Source of the DNA: Bradyrhizobium sp. 186
GTDB taxonomy: Bacteria > Pseudomonadota > Alphaproteobacteria > Rhizobiales > Xanthobacteraceae
Length of the DNA: 64,000 nt
NCBI RefSeq assembly: GCF_023101685.1
Contig: NZ_CP082164.1
Span: 6,758,001-6,822,000, forward strand
Direction: 5' to 3'
The notes beneath the pieces are model-generated. The model worked only from the letters and a program-made list of their open reading frames with translations. It was not told the DNA's origin and searched no databases. The position numbers and the translations under genes were made by a program. Every line of letters starts with the position of its first letter. Position 1 is the stretch's first letter. Positions 8,014 to 17,349 of this stretch are shown here, one piece after another.

Positions 8014-8174
8014 CCGATCGCGATCCCTTTGCAGAGGGCGAACGCGCCGCGCGCGAGAACATTCCGGCCGAAGCCAATCCGTACCAGGACGGCAGCGACG
8101 AGCATGCGCTGTGGGCCGCCGGCCACGAGAAGGTCGCCGGCACGATCGAAGCGCGCGAGTCCAAGGGAAGCTGA
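8010..8174 (+). CDS. Rmf/CrpP-fold microprotein
   Basis: A 54-aa frame starting at ATG 8010 and overlapping the previous stop as ATGA. It has the spacing of the Rmf/CrpP family: EGERAARENI, then NPYQDGSDEHALWAAGHEK, matching the G-x-x-A, N-P-Y and W-x-x-G-H/W landmarks of ribosome modulation factor-like proteins of alphaproteobacteria. Such proteins are linked to ribosome hibernation or quinolone modification in other bacteria; the role here is unknown. Family assignment is by eye. Confidence 0.6.
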   Translation: MTDRDPFAEGERAARENIPAEANPYQDGSDEHALWAAGHEKVAGTIEARESKGS

Positions 8175-8201
8175 CGCTTCGCCACGGGTGAAGCAGCGGA
8201 T

Positions 8202-9894
8202 CTATGCGGCGGCCACCATCTTCTCGGTCCGGTCCTCGACCATGGTCACGAACATGTGGGACTCCTCGCCGGTGCCGCCGATCTGGACCCGGCGGGCAGA
8301 GATCACGCGGCGCCCGCGCGCGGGATTGTCGATGGTATCGACGATCGGTTCGAGCTGCTGCTTCTGCGTGAGAAGCTGCCGATCGCGCCGCTCGATCAAT
8401 TCGGCCGTCTCCGCGGAGAACAATTCCCGCGCGGTCTTGCCGATGATCTCGCCGCGCGACATGCCGATCATCTTCTCGGCAGCCTTGTTGACGAAGACAT
8501 AGCGCAGATTGCGCGCATCCTTGGCGATGATGCCTTCAGCCACATTCTCGATGATGGTGGCGAGCAAACGCTCCATTCGCTCGAGGATGCGCTGGCGCTG
8601 ACGCTGTTCGGTGACATCCTCCTGCACCGACACCCAGCCGCCGCCGTCCATCGGACGCTCGTAGATCTTGATGATGCGGCCGTCGTTCAGGGTGATTTCA
8701 GAGGTCGCCGGCTCGCGGGGCAATCCGGTCGAGCACCGCCGCGAGAAATTTCGCGACGTCGCCGCTGAACAATCCGCTCGTGACCCGGTGCTGGAGGATC
8801 TCCTCGAGCGTCGATCCGGCCTGGATCGTCTCGGGCAGGTTGTAGATCTGCCGGTAGTTGCGGTTCATTGCGACCACGGCCGCCTTGGCGTCGAGCATGA
8901 TCAGGCCCTGCGGCATGCTGTTGATCGCAGCCGAGAGCTGCCACTTCTTGGCCTGGTACTTGTCGTTGAACTTGTCGCGCTCGGTCCTGGCCGCGTCGCG
9001 CGCCTGCGCAGTGCCGAGCTCGAGCTCCTCAAGCTCGAATATGCGCGCGACAGCGTCGCGGAAGTTCTGCACGGCGCGCGCAAGGTGCCCGATCTCGTCG
9101 TGACGGCCAAGGTGCGGCACCTCGCTCTTGACGTCGCCGGTGGCGATCCGGTCGGTCGCCTGCGTGATCTCGGCCAGCGCCCCGACCACCGAGCCCCGCA
9201 TCACGACGACGTTCAGTCCCGCGAGCAGCAGCGCCGCGAGGCCGAGCGCGAACAGATAGGCCGCGGCGTAGCGGTTCTCGTTGGCGAGATCGTCCGCCTC
9301 GCGGGCTCGTTGACCGTAAATTTTCTCGAGCGTCTCGAGATCGCTGTTGAGCTTTTTGCGCAGTGTCCGGTTGGCGTCGTTGTCGCCCCATTCGCGCGCC
9401 GCCGCCGGGCTGATCTCAAGGCCGCGCCGCACCAGCTCCTGGCGGAACTCGACGAACTGCGAGACGCGCTGGCGGAAGGTGGCAGTTTGTTCAGCGTCGT
9501 CGTCACCGACGGTTCGCTCCATGTTCTTCACCGCCTCGGCGAGCTCGCGGTTGCGCCGCAGCAGCCCGTCCGCGAACTGCTTCGCACTGCCGCGATCGGC
9601 GGACATGTAGATGCCGCGCGACTCCATCACGATGGCGTAGATCAGCGCGTTGATGCGTCCGACGTTGATCGCCGCCTCTGCCGAGGAGGCGTGCATGTGA
9701 CGATAGGTCGTCTGCAACCGCACCGACTGGATCGACATCACGAGCAGGAACGTCGTGACGATCGCGAGAAAGCCCGCGATGCTGTAGACCTTCTCCGCGA
9801 CGGTCAGCGTGTCGGCGCCGCGCGCGAAACGAACGAACTTCTTCAGTAGCTTGGTTCCGGCGCCGAGACCGGACCTCAGTGCCACATCGTCCAT
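8202..9894 (-). pseudogene. HAMP-PAS-PAS sensor protein, disrupted by a frameshift
   Basis: Two overlapping frames make one gene. The first (9894 to 8698) encodes an N-terminal transmembrane helix, a periplasmic helical domain, a second helix, a HAMP domain and a PAS domain. It ends early at RIAPRAGDL. The second (to 8202) continues exactly where homologous proteins do, with REPATSEITLNDGR, then a second PAS domain (IIENVAEGIIAKD). The shift is at a run of four G (8717-8720, C4 on the coding strand). One extra base there, or loss of two bases in the adjacent CG repeat, explains it. Even joined (about 563 aa) there is no kinase, GGDEF or methyl-accepting output domain. It may be a true mutation or a sequencing error. 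Confidence 0.75.
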
Positions 9895-10013
9895 GGCGCC
9901 GCCCCCTGGTTGAGCACACCCCAAGATAGGCGTGATCGCGCTAGCGGGTACTTAAAGTTTCAGCCGGTATTGTTACGGTCCGGAACCGCCGCGGGGCAGG
10001 CTCGGGGGCGGCA

Positions 10014-10544
10014 TCAGCCGATCCGCTTCAGGCCCTTTTTGAAGCGTGGGCCGTTCGCGACATAGAATCTGGCTGCGCTCCCCATGCGCTGTACCTGGGC
10101 GTCATCAAGCGTGCGGATCACGCGCGCGGGCGAGCCGATGATCAGGGAGCGTTCGGGAAATTCCTTGCCCTCGGTGATGACGGAGCCGGCGCCGACGATG
10201 CTGTTGCGGCCGATCCTGGCGCCATTCATCACGATCGAGCCCATGCCGACCAGCGCGCCCTCCTCGATGGTGCAACCGTGCAGGATGACGTTGTGGCCGA
10301 CGGTGCAGTTTTGGCCGATGACCAGCGGAAAGCCGAGATCGGTGTGGCAGGTCGAGCCGTCCTGCACGTTGGCACCCTCGCCGATCTCGATCCACTCATT
10401 GTCGCCGCGCAGCACCGCACCGAACCAGACGCTCGCGCCCGGCTTCAGGCGAACGCGGCCGATTACGGTCGCGGTCTCCGCGATGAAATAATTGCCGTCG
10501 GCGGGAAGATCGGGTGCCTGCCCGTCGAGCTCATAGATCGCCAT
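10014..10544 (-). CDS. Gamma-class carbonic anhydrase family protein
   Basis: A left-handed beta-helix protein of 176 aa, the usual length for the PaaY/CaiE/YrdA group. Hexapeptide repeats run through residues 20-130. The three zinc-binding histidines are in place: H67 (TCHTD), H84 (VGHNV) and H89 (LHG). Arg46 and Asp48 (LRGDN) are also conserved. It probably forms a trimer in the cytosol. Whether it is an active carbonic anhydrase or an acyl-CoA thioesterase-like relative cannot be decided from sequence. Confidence 0.92.
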   Translation of the reverse strand: MAIYELDGQAPDLPADGNYFIAETATVIGRVRLKPGASVWFGAVLRGDNEWIEIGEGANVQDGSTCHTDLGFPLVIGQNCTVGHNVILHGCTIEEGALVGMGSIVMNGARIGRNSIVGAGSVITEGKEFPERSLIIGSPARVIRTLDDAQVQRMGSAARFYVANGPRFKKGLKRIG

Positions 10545-10628
10545 GAAGGTCTCCTGTCACCTGACCCTTGGCATAGCGAAACACGCGCCGTCAGGCAAAG
10601 GGCCGCCCTGCCGGGCAGCCCGCGTGCA

Positions 10629-10958
10629 TCAGGCCAGAACGCCGGCCGCGCGCAGCGTCATCAGGAAGAAGGTGCCGCTCATCATGCTCCAGAAGCCGGC
10701 GATGACCGTTGCCATCATCACGAATTCGACGCGGCGGCTTTCCACCCGCATGCCGCGCAGCGTGTTTCGCATGATGATGAAGGGCGCGGCGAACACCAGG
10801 AACGGCACTGCCGCAAAAGTCTTCGGGGCCACGCCCTCCTGCAACAGCCCGAAGCCGGCGGGCCGCTGAGCCAGCGCCTGGTATCCGTTCACGAGCGCGC
10901 CCGCGAATGCGAACCCGATGCAGATCGAGAAGAAAGTGTTGAAAGCTTCAGGTGTCAT
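10629..10958 (-). CDS. Small integral membrane protein of unknown function
   Basis: A 109-aa protein with about three hydrophobic helices (ICIGFAFAGALVNGYQAL, FAAVPFLVFAAPFIIM and FVMMATVIAGFWSMM) and a basic loop (RNTLRGMRVESRRVE). Conserved small proteins of this shape occur in Rhizobiales. No catalytic motif is seen. Confidence 0.75.
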   Translation of the reverse strand: MTPEAFNTFFSICIGFAFAGALVNGYQALAQRPAGFGLLQEGVAPKTFAAVPFLVFAAPFIIMRNTLRGMRVESRRVEFVMMATVIAGFWSMMSGTFFLMTLRAAGVLA

Positions 10959-11176
10959 CGGAACGGTCCGCCCTTACGCAACGCCGGAGCTTTCCTGTGA
11001 CAAATAGTGCCGGTTAACGCTACATTATCCTTAAGCGAAGGTTAACGGCGCCGGCCGGTCCACGCAGGGCCCTATCCCTTTCCCGGTAACCAGGAACCCT
11101 CCGCGAAACCGCTGCCGCGTGGCATATTCGCCGCTGATTCGGCCACCGGCCGACTTCCGGTTCATTGCGCGACGTC

Positions 11177-11884
11177 ATGACGGTGTTTTCGGCAACCTCC
11201 CCTCGGTCCCCAAGGACGCACACCCGGGCGCATCTCGTCCCGGTCGTGCTCGGCGGCGTGTTCGCCGCGAGCGCGATCGCGCTTGTCGCCTATCTGCTGT
11301 GGCCGACCTGGGGCGCGGGCGGTGCGAACGCACCGGACAAGCTGCCGGTGAGCGTCGGCGGCACGCTGTTCAACCTGCCGGCGGCCGCGATCCGGATGAG
11401 GATCCAGCGGCACTCCGGACCCCAGGAGCGCATCGACCTCGACTTCCTTTATCCCTCGCTCGAGTCGCCGGGCGCACCGAAGCATGTCACCGCCGACGGC
11501 GTGGATGCGACGATGCAGCCGATCGACCGCATCTTCCTGTCGATCGCGGCGCATCACGATGCGCTGGCGCCGGAGCAGCGCGTCGGCACGATCTTTCCGC
11601 GCTATCTCGACCAGGCCGCGGCGACGCCGCAGGAAGGGCTGACGATGCGGATGTTCCGCAGCGACACGCCCTATGGCAGCGAGGATCTGTTTTCGGGCGC
11701 GAGCCCTGCGCTCACCGCGCGCTGCACGCGCGATGCGTCGACGCCGGGCATGTGCCTCTCCGAACGCCGCGTCGGCGGCGCCGACCTCACCTTCCGCTTT
11801 CCGCGGAGCTGGCTGTCGCAATGGCGCGATGTGGCGGAAGCGATGGACAGGCTGACGGTGCAGCTGCGCGGGCCAAGTGGATAA
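11177..11884 (+). CDS. Conserved hypothetical protein with one membrane anchor
   Basis: A 235-aa protein with a single N-terminal transmembrane helix (VVLGGVFAASAIALVAYLLW) and a periplasmic domain of about 190 residues. Two Cys near the C-terminal third (ARCTRDASTPGMCLSE) may form a disulfide. ATG 11177 is preferred over the TTG at 11165. No family is recognised with confidence. Confidence 0.75.
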   Translation: MTVFSATSPRSPRTHTRAHLVPVVLGGVFAASAIALVAYLLWPTWGAGGANAPDKLPVSVGGTLFNLPAAAIRMRIQRHSGPQERIDLDFLYPSLESPGAPKHVTADGVDATMQPIDRIFLSIAAHHDALAPEQRVGTIFPRYLDQAAATPQEGLTMRMFRSDTPYGSEDLFSGASPALTARCTRDASTPGMCLSERRVGGADLTFRFPRSWLSQWRDVAEAMDRLTVQLRGPSG

Positions 11885-12043
11885 CACGCTATGGCTGCGC
11901 TCCTCGCCCCGCTCGCGGGGCCGAGACGAGCTTCGCTCGCTCTGAGAGCGTTCGGATGAGGGGGACTCTCCACGAGATCGGTGAGAGTTAAATTTGCAGA
12001 GTTGCGACCTCTCCCGGCAAGCGGGCGAACTGGAGAGCGCGAA
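11885..12043. repeat. Intergenic stretch with rhizobial-type GC palindromes
   Basis: Between two convergent genes there are short hairpins, CGCCCCGCTCGCGGGGC-like at about 11910-11927 and CTCTCCCGGCAAGCGGGC-like at about 12008-12026. They resemble the dispersed CTCTCCCC-GCAAG-CGGGG repeats of this genome, another copy of which lies near 44850. They may also serve as bidirectional terminators. Confidence 0.45.
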
Positions 12044-12262
12044 CTACTCCTGATCGACGAGATCGTCCTCGAGGATCGCCATCTGGAACTGGAACGAGCG
12101 ATCATCGTCCTCGTCGTCGACGAACAGCACGCCGATGAACTCCTCGCCGATATAGACCTCGGCGGAGTCATCCTTCTTCGGCCGCGGCACGACGCGGATC
12201 TTGGGATTGCCGAACACGCGCTTCAGATATGCGTCGAGCTTCCTAACTTCTTTGACGTCCAC
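12044..12262 (-). CDS. DUF3126 family protein
   Basis: A 72-aa soluble protein with the compact alpha/beta pattern of DUF3126: VRKLDAYLKRVFGNPKIRV, then PRPKKDDSAEVYIGEEFIGVLFVDDEDDD-like. The acidic DEDDD cluster and the FQFQMAILEDDL end are typical of the alphaproteobacterial family. Function is unknown. It lies 136 bp downstream of cysE in the same direction, an arrangement common in Rhizobiales. Confidence 0.85.
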   Translation of the reverse strand: MDVKEVRKLDAYLKRVFGNPKIRVVPRPKKDDSAEVYIGEEFIGVLFVDDEDDDRSFQFQMAILEDDLVDQE

Positions 12263-12397
12263 GGCAAGTCTCCAATCGAAATCTGGGTTGGCGGGCTTTT
12301 AGGACGAGACGCGACGAACCGCCAGCAGGAATTGCCAAAGAATTTGGGGACGAAAAGGGCCGGAAAATCAGGCCCTGTTCAAGCTCAAAGCCCCGTA

Positions 12398-13225
12398 TCA
12401 AAGTCCCATGGCGTTGATCATCTGATCCATGGTGCGCGACGGCTCGGCGCAGCCGGCCTCGCCGACGATCTTGGCCGGCACGCCGGCGACCGTGACGTTG
12501 TGCGGCACCGGCTTCACCACGACCGAGCCGGCGGCGATGCGCGCGCAATGGCCGATCTCGATGTTGCCGAGGATCTTTGCACCTGCGCCAATCAAGACGC
12601 CGTGGCGGATTTTTGGATGACGGTCCTCGTTCTCCTTGCCGGTGCCGCCGAGCGTGACGCCATGCAGGATCGAGACGTCGTCCTCGATCACGGCCGTCTC
12701 ACCGCAGACGAAGCCGGTGGCGTGGTCAAGGAAGATGCCACGGCCGATGCGCGCATTGGGATTGATGTCGGTCTGGAACACCGCCGAGGCGCGGCTCTGG
12801 AGATAATACGCGAAATCCTTGCGGCCCTTCAGATAGAGCCAGTGCGCGAGGCGATGGGTCTGGATCGCGTGAAAGCCCTTGAAGTAGAGCAAGGGATCGA
12901 TGAAGCGCGACGTCGCGGGATCGCGGTCGTAGACGGCGACGAGATCGGCGCGGAAGGCGTTGCCGAGATCCGGATTGTCGCGCAGCGCTTCGTCATAGGT
13001 CTGGCGCACGAGATCGCCCGACAGCGCGGCGTGATCGAGCCGGTCGGCGAGACGATGGATCACCGAATCTTCCAGGCGGTTGTGATGCAGCACCGTCGAA
13101 TAGATGAAGGTCGCAAGCTCCGGCTCGCGATGGACGATGTCCTCCGCTTCGCCCCGGATCCGCTCCCAGATCGGATCGAGCGACGCGAGCTTTCCTCCCG
13201 GATTGACCTGATGCACTGCTGCCAT
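12398..13225 (-). CDS. cysE: Serine O-acetyltransferase
   Basis: Makes O-acetylserine from serine and acetyl-CoA, the first step of cysteine synthesis. It has 275 aa: an N-terminal helical SATase domain (about 1-140), then a left-handed beta-helix with hexapeptide repeats (about 150-250). The catalytic segment reads GIFLDHATGFVCGETAVI and is followed by ILHGVTLGGTG. The start is ATG 13225; the frame extends 39 codons upstream, but that part does not look coding. It is a cytosolic hexamer in the known family and is usually inhibited by cysteine through the C-terminal tail. Confidence 0.95.
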   Translation of the reverse strand: MAAVHQVNPGGKLASLDPIWERIRGEAEDIVHREPELATFIYSTVLHHNRLEDSVIHRLADRLDHAALSGDLVRQTYDEALRDNPDLGNAFRADLVAVYDRDPATSRFIDPLLYFKGFHAIQTHRLAHWLYLKGRKDFAYYLQSRASAVFQTDINPNARIGRGIFLDHATGFVCGETAVIEDDVSILHGVTLGGTGKENEDRHPKIRHGVLIGAGAKILGNIEIGHCARIAAGSVVVKPVPHNVTVAGVPAKIVGEAGCAEPSRTMDQMINAMGL

Positions 13226-13475
13226 GGGATCTGCTCTTTCGAATGGGCCCGTTTTGTTGGCTCTATAACACAGCTTAGGCGACAAAGTCCTGACGGGCTT
13301 GCCTGAGAGTGAACAACGCCTTGCTCCGCAAAAGCATGCCAACGCGTTGAATCACAACACTTTCCTCTGACGCCCCCAAGCGGCAAGGTCGGCTCAAAAT
13401 GGTCAGAGTTTTGCCAAATTCAAGCCGTGCGGTGTCAAACTATTGGTGAATTCCGCCTCAACGGTTATTGCGGGC

Positions 13476-14906
13476 ATGGTCGCGGGCGACGACGGAGCGG
13501 ATTTGACCATCACCACCGATAGTTTGCGTGCGCGCGGCGCGGGCTCGTTCTTGCTGCGGCTCGCCGCGGTGGCCCTTCCCCTCCTGATGATCACGCCCGC
13601 GTTCTGGAACGGCTATCCCTTGCTTCAGTGGGATACTGGCGGCTATCTGGCCCGCTGGTATGAGGGCTATCTCGTCCCCAGCCGCTCCACCGTGTTCGGC
13701 CTCTATCTGCATTGTGGCGAGAGCTTTGGCTTCTGGATCAACCTCGCGGTCCAATCACTGGCAACGCTGTGGCTGTTGCAGCTCACCCTGCGCGTGCTCG
13801 GCCTGATGCAGACGTTCCGCTTCGTCGCGATCAGCCTGCTCCTGATCCTGTCGACTGCACTGCCCTGGCTTGCGAGCATGCTGCTGACCGACATCTTTGC
13901 AGGACTGTCGGTGCTGTCGCTGTTCCTCCTGATCGTCGGCGGAAGCCGGACTTCGACGCTCGAAAAAGTCTCGCTGTTCGTCTTCACCGCCTTTGCCGCC
14001 GCAACCCACAGCGCCACGCTCGGCGTGCTGCTCGGGCTCTGCGCCGCAGGCTGGATGGCGCGGCCGCTGCTGGGGAGCCGCCTTCCGCTTGCCGGATTAG
14101 CACAGGCGAGCCTGACCATCGTCGCGGGCGGACTGATGCTGGTGTCGGCGAACCAAGCGCTATCGGGCCAATGGGCCTGGACGCCCGGCGGCTACGGCGT
14201 CGCCTTCGGTCGCATGATGCAGGACGGCATCGTCGCGCGCTATCTCAACGACCACTGTCCGCACGAGACCTTCAAGCTCTGTCCTTACCGCAATCAATTG
14301 CCGGCGACCGCCGACGAGTTCCTGTGGGGCAAGAGCATGTTCAACACGCTCGGCCGCTTCGAAGGCATGAATGAAGAGATGGACTACATCGTCGTGCATT
14401 CGCTCGCCGACTATCCGGCCTGGCAGGCCGGCGCGGCCCTGCGGGCGATAGGACAGCAATTGTTGCACGTGGCGACCGGCGAAGGCGCCAGCGGCTGGAT
14501 CCCGCACACCTACGGCATCATCGAGCGTTACATCCCCTCCCAGGTCGCGCCGATGCGCGCGGCGCGCCAACAGAATTGGGGTGTTGATTTCGAGTACGTC
14601 AACCGGCTGCACGTTCCCGTCGCGCTGGCCTCGATGCTGGCGCTGGTCAGACTGCTCGCGAATTCGCTGGCGAACCGCCGGCTCGACGATTTGACCCTGC
14701 TGGCGGCGACCGTCACGCTGGCGCTGCTCGGCAACGCCTTCATCTGCGCCGTCATCTCCGGCCCGCACGACCGCTACGGCGCGCGGATGGTGTGGGTTGC
14801 GACCTTCGTGGTGCTGATGGCGGTGGCGCGCCGTTTTGGCGACGAGGAGCCGCGGGCGAAACTTCAGCGGCGGCGTGACAGGAAGTCGAGCACGCCGGTC
14901 TTGTAG
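13476..14906 (+). CDS. Polytopic membrane protein of unknown function, GT-C-like
   Basis: A 476-aa inner-membrane protein with about ten hydrophobic helices. An early loop WNGYPLLQWDTGGYLARWYEG has the acidic residue after the first helix that is seen in GT-C glycosyltransferases. A large soluble loop lies near 240-330 (HCPHETFKLCPYRNQ, with two Cys). ATG 13476 is chosen; TTG 13443 is also possible. The last 43 bp overlap the end of the convergent hydrolase gene. A glycosyltransferase role is only a suggestion. Confidence 0.75.
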   Translation: MVAGDDGADLTITTDSLRARGAGSFLLRLAAVALPLLMITPAFWNGYPLLQWDTGGYLARWYEGYLVPSRSTVFGLYLHCGESFGFWINLAVQSLATLWLLQLTLRVLGLMQTFRFVAISLLLILSTALPWLASMLLTDIFAGLSVLSLFLLIVGGSRTSTLEKVSLFVFTAFAAATHSATLGVLLGLCAAGWMARPLLGSRLPLAGLAQASLTIVAGGLMLVSANQALSGQWAWTPGGYGVAFGRMMQDGIVARYLNDHCPHETFKLCPYRNQLPATADEFLWGKSMFNTLGRFEGMNEEMDYIVVHSLADYPAWQAGAALRAIGQQLLHVATGEGASGWIPHTYGIIERYIPSQVAPMRAARQQNWGVDFEYVNRLHVPVALASMLALVRLLANSLANRRLDDLTLLAATVTLALLGNAFICAVISGPHDRYGARMVWVATFVVLMAVARRFGDEEPRAKLQRRRDRKSSTPVL

Positions 14907-15619
14907 ACCTTGTCGCCCACCGCGCGCATGTGGTCCCGGTTGGGGATGTCGAGCACGTCCGAGCCGGGGATGATGGCGCCGAGCGCGCCGGCAGAGCCTG
15001 CGACGTCGTCGGTGGTGCCGACCGCGATCAGCACGGGCACGTCGATCCGTGCAGCCTCGTCCTTCGTCATCAGCTCGCGCGTGCCGCGCAGGCACGCGGC
15101 GAGCGCGCGGCGGTCGGAACGGGTCTGATCGGCGAAAGCGCGGAAGGTGCGGCCGACGGGATCGGTGACGTCGTCGAGCGAGGCCGCTTCCAGCGCCTTC
15201 GCCACGTTCTCGCCGGGACCGGTGCCCTCGATCAGGCCGCCGATGCCGATGCCGCCGAGGATCGCCGAGCGCAGGCGCTGCGGCTCGTTCAGCCCAAGCC
15301 AGGCGGCCATCCGTCCGCCCATCGAATAGCCCATGATGTCGGCCTGCGGGACGGCGAGATGATCCATCAGCGCGAGCACGTCGCCGGCCATGGTCGGGAT
15401 CGAATATTGCGCGGGCTCGTAGAGCTTTGCGCTTTCACCATGCCCGCGATTGTCCAGCGCAATCACGCGGCGTCCGTTCTTGCGCAGTTCCGAGACCCAG
15501 GTCGGATAGACCCAGTTCACGTTCTTGCTGGAGGCAAAGCCGTGCACCAGGATGATCGGATCGCCCTCGCCTTCGTCGAGATAGGCAATTTCAACGGCGC
15601 CGTTGTGAAAGCTCGGCAT
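14864..15619 (-). CDS. Alpha/beta-fold hydrolase
   Basis: A 251-aa serine hydrolase. The nucleophile elbow is GYSMGG with Ser99, the oxyanion motif is VHGFASS (25-31), the Asp lies in VGTTDDVAG, and the His in NRDHMRA near the C-terminus, so the triad is complete. A cap segment at about 120-165 covers the site. The start at MPSFHNGAVE (15619) gives the typical length of 250-270 aa. The substrate is unknown. It overlaps the 3' end of the membrane gene by 43 bp. Confidence 0.88.
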   Translation of the reverse strand: MPSFHNGAVEIAYLDEGEGDPIILVHGFASSKNVNWVYPTWVSELRKNGRRVIALDNRGHGESAKLYEPAQYSIPTMAGDVLALMDHLAVPQADIMGYSMGGRMAAWLGLNEPQRLRSAILGGIGIGGLIEGTGPGENVAKALEAASLDDVTDPVGRTFRAFADQTRSDRRALAACLRGTRELMTKDEAARIDVPVLIAVGTTDDVAGSAGALGAIIPGSDVLDIPNRDHMRAVGDKVYKTGVLDFLSRRR

Positions 15620-15654
15620 CACTTGTTCCGCAGTGTTGAGGGGAAAGGTTGATC

Positions 15655-16791
15655 TTAGGCCCTGAGGGCCGCGCTTGGGAGGGCGGCTTCGGCTGCGATC
15701 TGGGCCCGGCGCAGCCGCCGCGCCCGTCTCTGATCGCACCAGACCTGGGTCAGGCGCTCGGCCGTCGCCTTGATCGAGGACAGAAGGCCGAACAGTGTCA
15801 ATGCCGCGCCGAACAGCCAGAGCGCAAGATCGAACGCGCCGCCCACGAGCAGCAGCGCACCGCGGCCAAGCAGCTTCATGATCGCGCGCGTCTTGCCGCC
15901 CTGCGCTTCCGCGAGCCGAGCCGCACGCGCGACGTCCTTCGGCCCTTCGGCGACGCGCAGCGTGTCCATGGCGCCGCGCGTGCCGGTCTTTTCGGCGACG
16001 CGCGTGACATCCTTGCCGAGCCGCATCAGCGCGCCGATCTTCTCCGCACGGAATGCGGCCTTGATCGCGCGCGCGGTATCGCCCGGCCGCAGCACCGAAC
16101 CGGAGGCGACCGCGTTCTGGAGCATCGGCGTATCGACCACCTCGCGCGCGGACCGGCCGGCCCATGCGGCGAGCCCCTCGCCGAGCCGCCCGACTTTCCG
16201 GGCATCCTTGACCAGCGTCAGCCCGGCGCGCACCGGCGCCGCGCCGCCGACGGACACGTAGGTTGCCGCCGTCACCGCAAGCCCCGCGGCCGCAAGCCCG
16301 AGAACGAGACGATCGGCGTCCTCGCCCATCGCGAGGTGCTTGCCCTCGCGCACAACATCACGGACGTCGCCGATCACGAAGAGATCGCCGGCGACCGTCC
16401 CGGACAGGCTGGCGACATCGTCGGCGCTGCCGGTGATGAGGCCGGTGGCGAACCGTTTTGCGAAATGCGAGGTGGAGTTCTGCTCTTTGACCGCATCGCT
16501 CACGTGGTTCAGGACGTCATCGGAAAGCGCGATGTTGCGTTCACGCGCGAGCACGACGAAGCTATTGGCGAGATCGGCATCGCCTGCTGCGAGCGCAGCT
16601 TCGATGTTGTCCTGAACCAGGCGGTCGTTCTGTCGCAGAAGGGCGTCGAGCCCGAGTTCGGAGAGCACGGCCGGGTCGTCCTGAGCGGCGAAGATCGCGC
16701 CGGCCTCGCGGGCATGCGGCGCTACGTGCGCGAGCATGAAGCTGCATGCCGCAATACCGGTCAACGCTGTGCTGATTCGCAGCCACTTCAT
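15655..16791 (-). CDS. Conserved exported/membrane protein of unknown function
   Basis: A 378-aa protein with an N-terminal hydrophobic signal or anchor (WLRISTALTGIAACSFML) and a middle Gly/Ala-rich hydrophobic stretch (LVLGLAAAGLAVTAATY). A pair of C-terminal helices (LLGRGALLLVGGAFDLALWLFGA) precedes a basic tail. Homologues of this shape appear in Bradyrhizobium as hypothetical proteins. ATG 16791 is preferred over an upstream start. Confidence 0.7.
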   Translation of the reverse strand: MKWLRISTALTGIAACSFMLAHVAPHAREAGAIFAAQDDPAVLSELGLDALLRQNDRLVQDNIEAALAAGDADLANSFVVLARERNIALSDDVLNHVSDAVKEQNSTSHFAKRFATGLITGSADDVASLSGTVAGDLFVIGDVRDVVREGKHLAMGEDADRLVLGLAAAGLAVTAATYVSVGGAAPVRAGLTLVKDARKVGRLGEGLAAWAGRSAREVVDTPMLQNAVASGSVLRPGDTARAIKAAFRAEKIGALMRLGKDVTRVAEKTGTRGAMDTLRVAEGPKDVARAARLAEAQGGKTRAIMKLLGRGALLLVGGAFDLALWLFGAALTLFGLLSSIKATAERLTQVWCDQRRARRLRRAQIAAEAALPSAALRA

Positions 16792-17084
16792 GCTGAAAGC
16801 CCGGACGTCCGCCTGATGGTTCGTCTTTTGCCGCAATTGCGCTCATCCAAGGACATAGTATGCCAAAATTGCGACACAACGTCCCCGACGAAAGAAGGGC
16901 TTCTCTCAAGCCGCAAGATTGTGTCGAATTTGCATGAGCAAATGAGCATGGGGCAATTGCGAACCTTTCGGTTCCGCTGGACTAGCAATCATCTGCACCC
17001 GCCAGTATGGTCCGCGGCGCCTTAAAGAAGCCGCGTCAGTCGTGATTGTTGTCTGCCGCCATTGCCACTCCAGGATGAGTTACG
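16792..17084. other. Divergent intergenic region, AT-richer, no gene seen
   Basis: About 290 bp between two divergent genes. It contains several CAATTGC/GCAATTG-type motifs (near 16837, 16866 and 16953), which could be regulator half-sites, but no convincing promoter boxes or frame. Confidence 0.4.
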
Positions 17085-17330
17085 ATGTCCGACCATGTCG
17101 TCCCGCACTTCCACAACGATGCCGGTGTCCCCGTCATCGAGATCGGCTCGCAAGAGTTCATGTGCGTGGGCGCCAATCCTCCGTTCGATCATCCGCACGT
17201 CTTCCTCGACCTCGGCAACGACAACGAGATCATCTGCCCCTACTGCTCGACGCTGTACCGTTTCGCCGCCGACCTGAAGGCCGGCGAGGCGCGTCCGCCG
17301 GAATGTGTCCTGAAGGACAAGGTGGCCTGA
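17085..17330 (+). CDS. zf-CHCC zinc-finger protein (NDUFS6-like)
   Basis: An 81-aa protein matching bacterial homologues of the complex I accessory subunit NDUFS6. Zinc ligands are C27 (FMCVG), H38 (HPHVF), C51 and C54 (CPYC). The mitochondrial counterpart helps assemble complex I; the bacterial protein is often encoded away from the nuo operon, as here. It is followed after 19 bp by a flavin monooxygenase gene, possibly co-transcribed. Confidence 0.9.
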   Translation: MSDHVVPHFHNDAGVPVIEIGSQEFMCVGANPPFDHPHVFLDLGNDNEIICPYCSTLYRFAADLKAGEARPPECVLKDKVA

Positions 17331-17349
17331 CCGGTCCCTTCGGTCAGGG

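Noticed and set aside
8668..9849. 393-codon plus-strand frame across the sensor gene
   Set aside because: Antisense to clear HAMP and PAS domains; it only looks continuous because the minus-strand gene is frameshifted.
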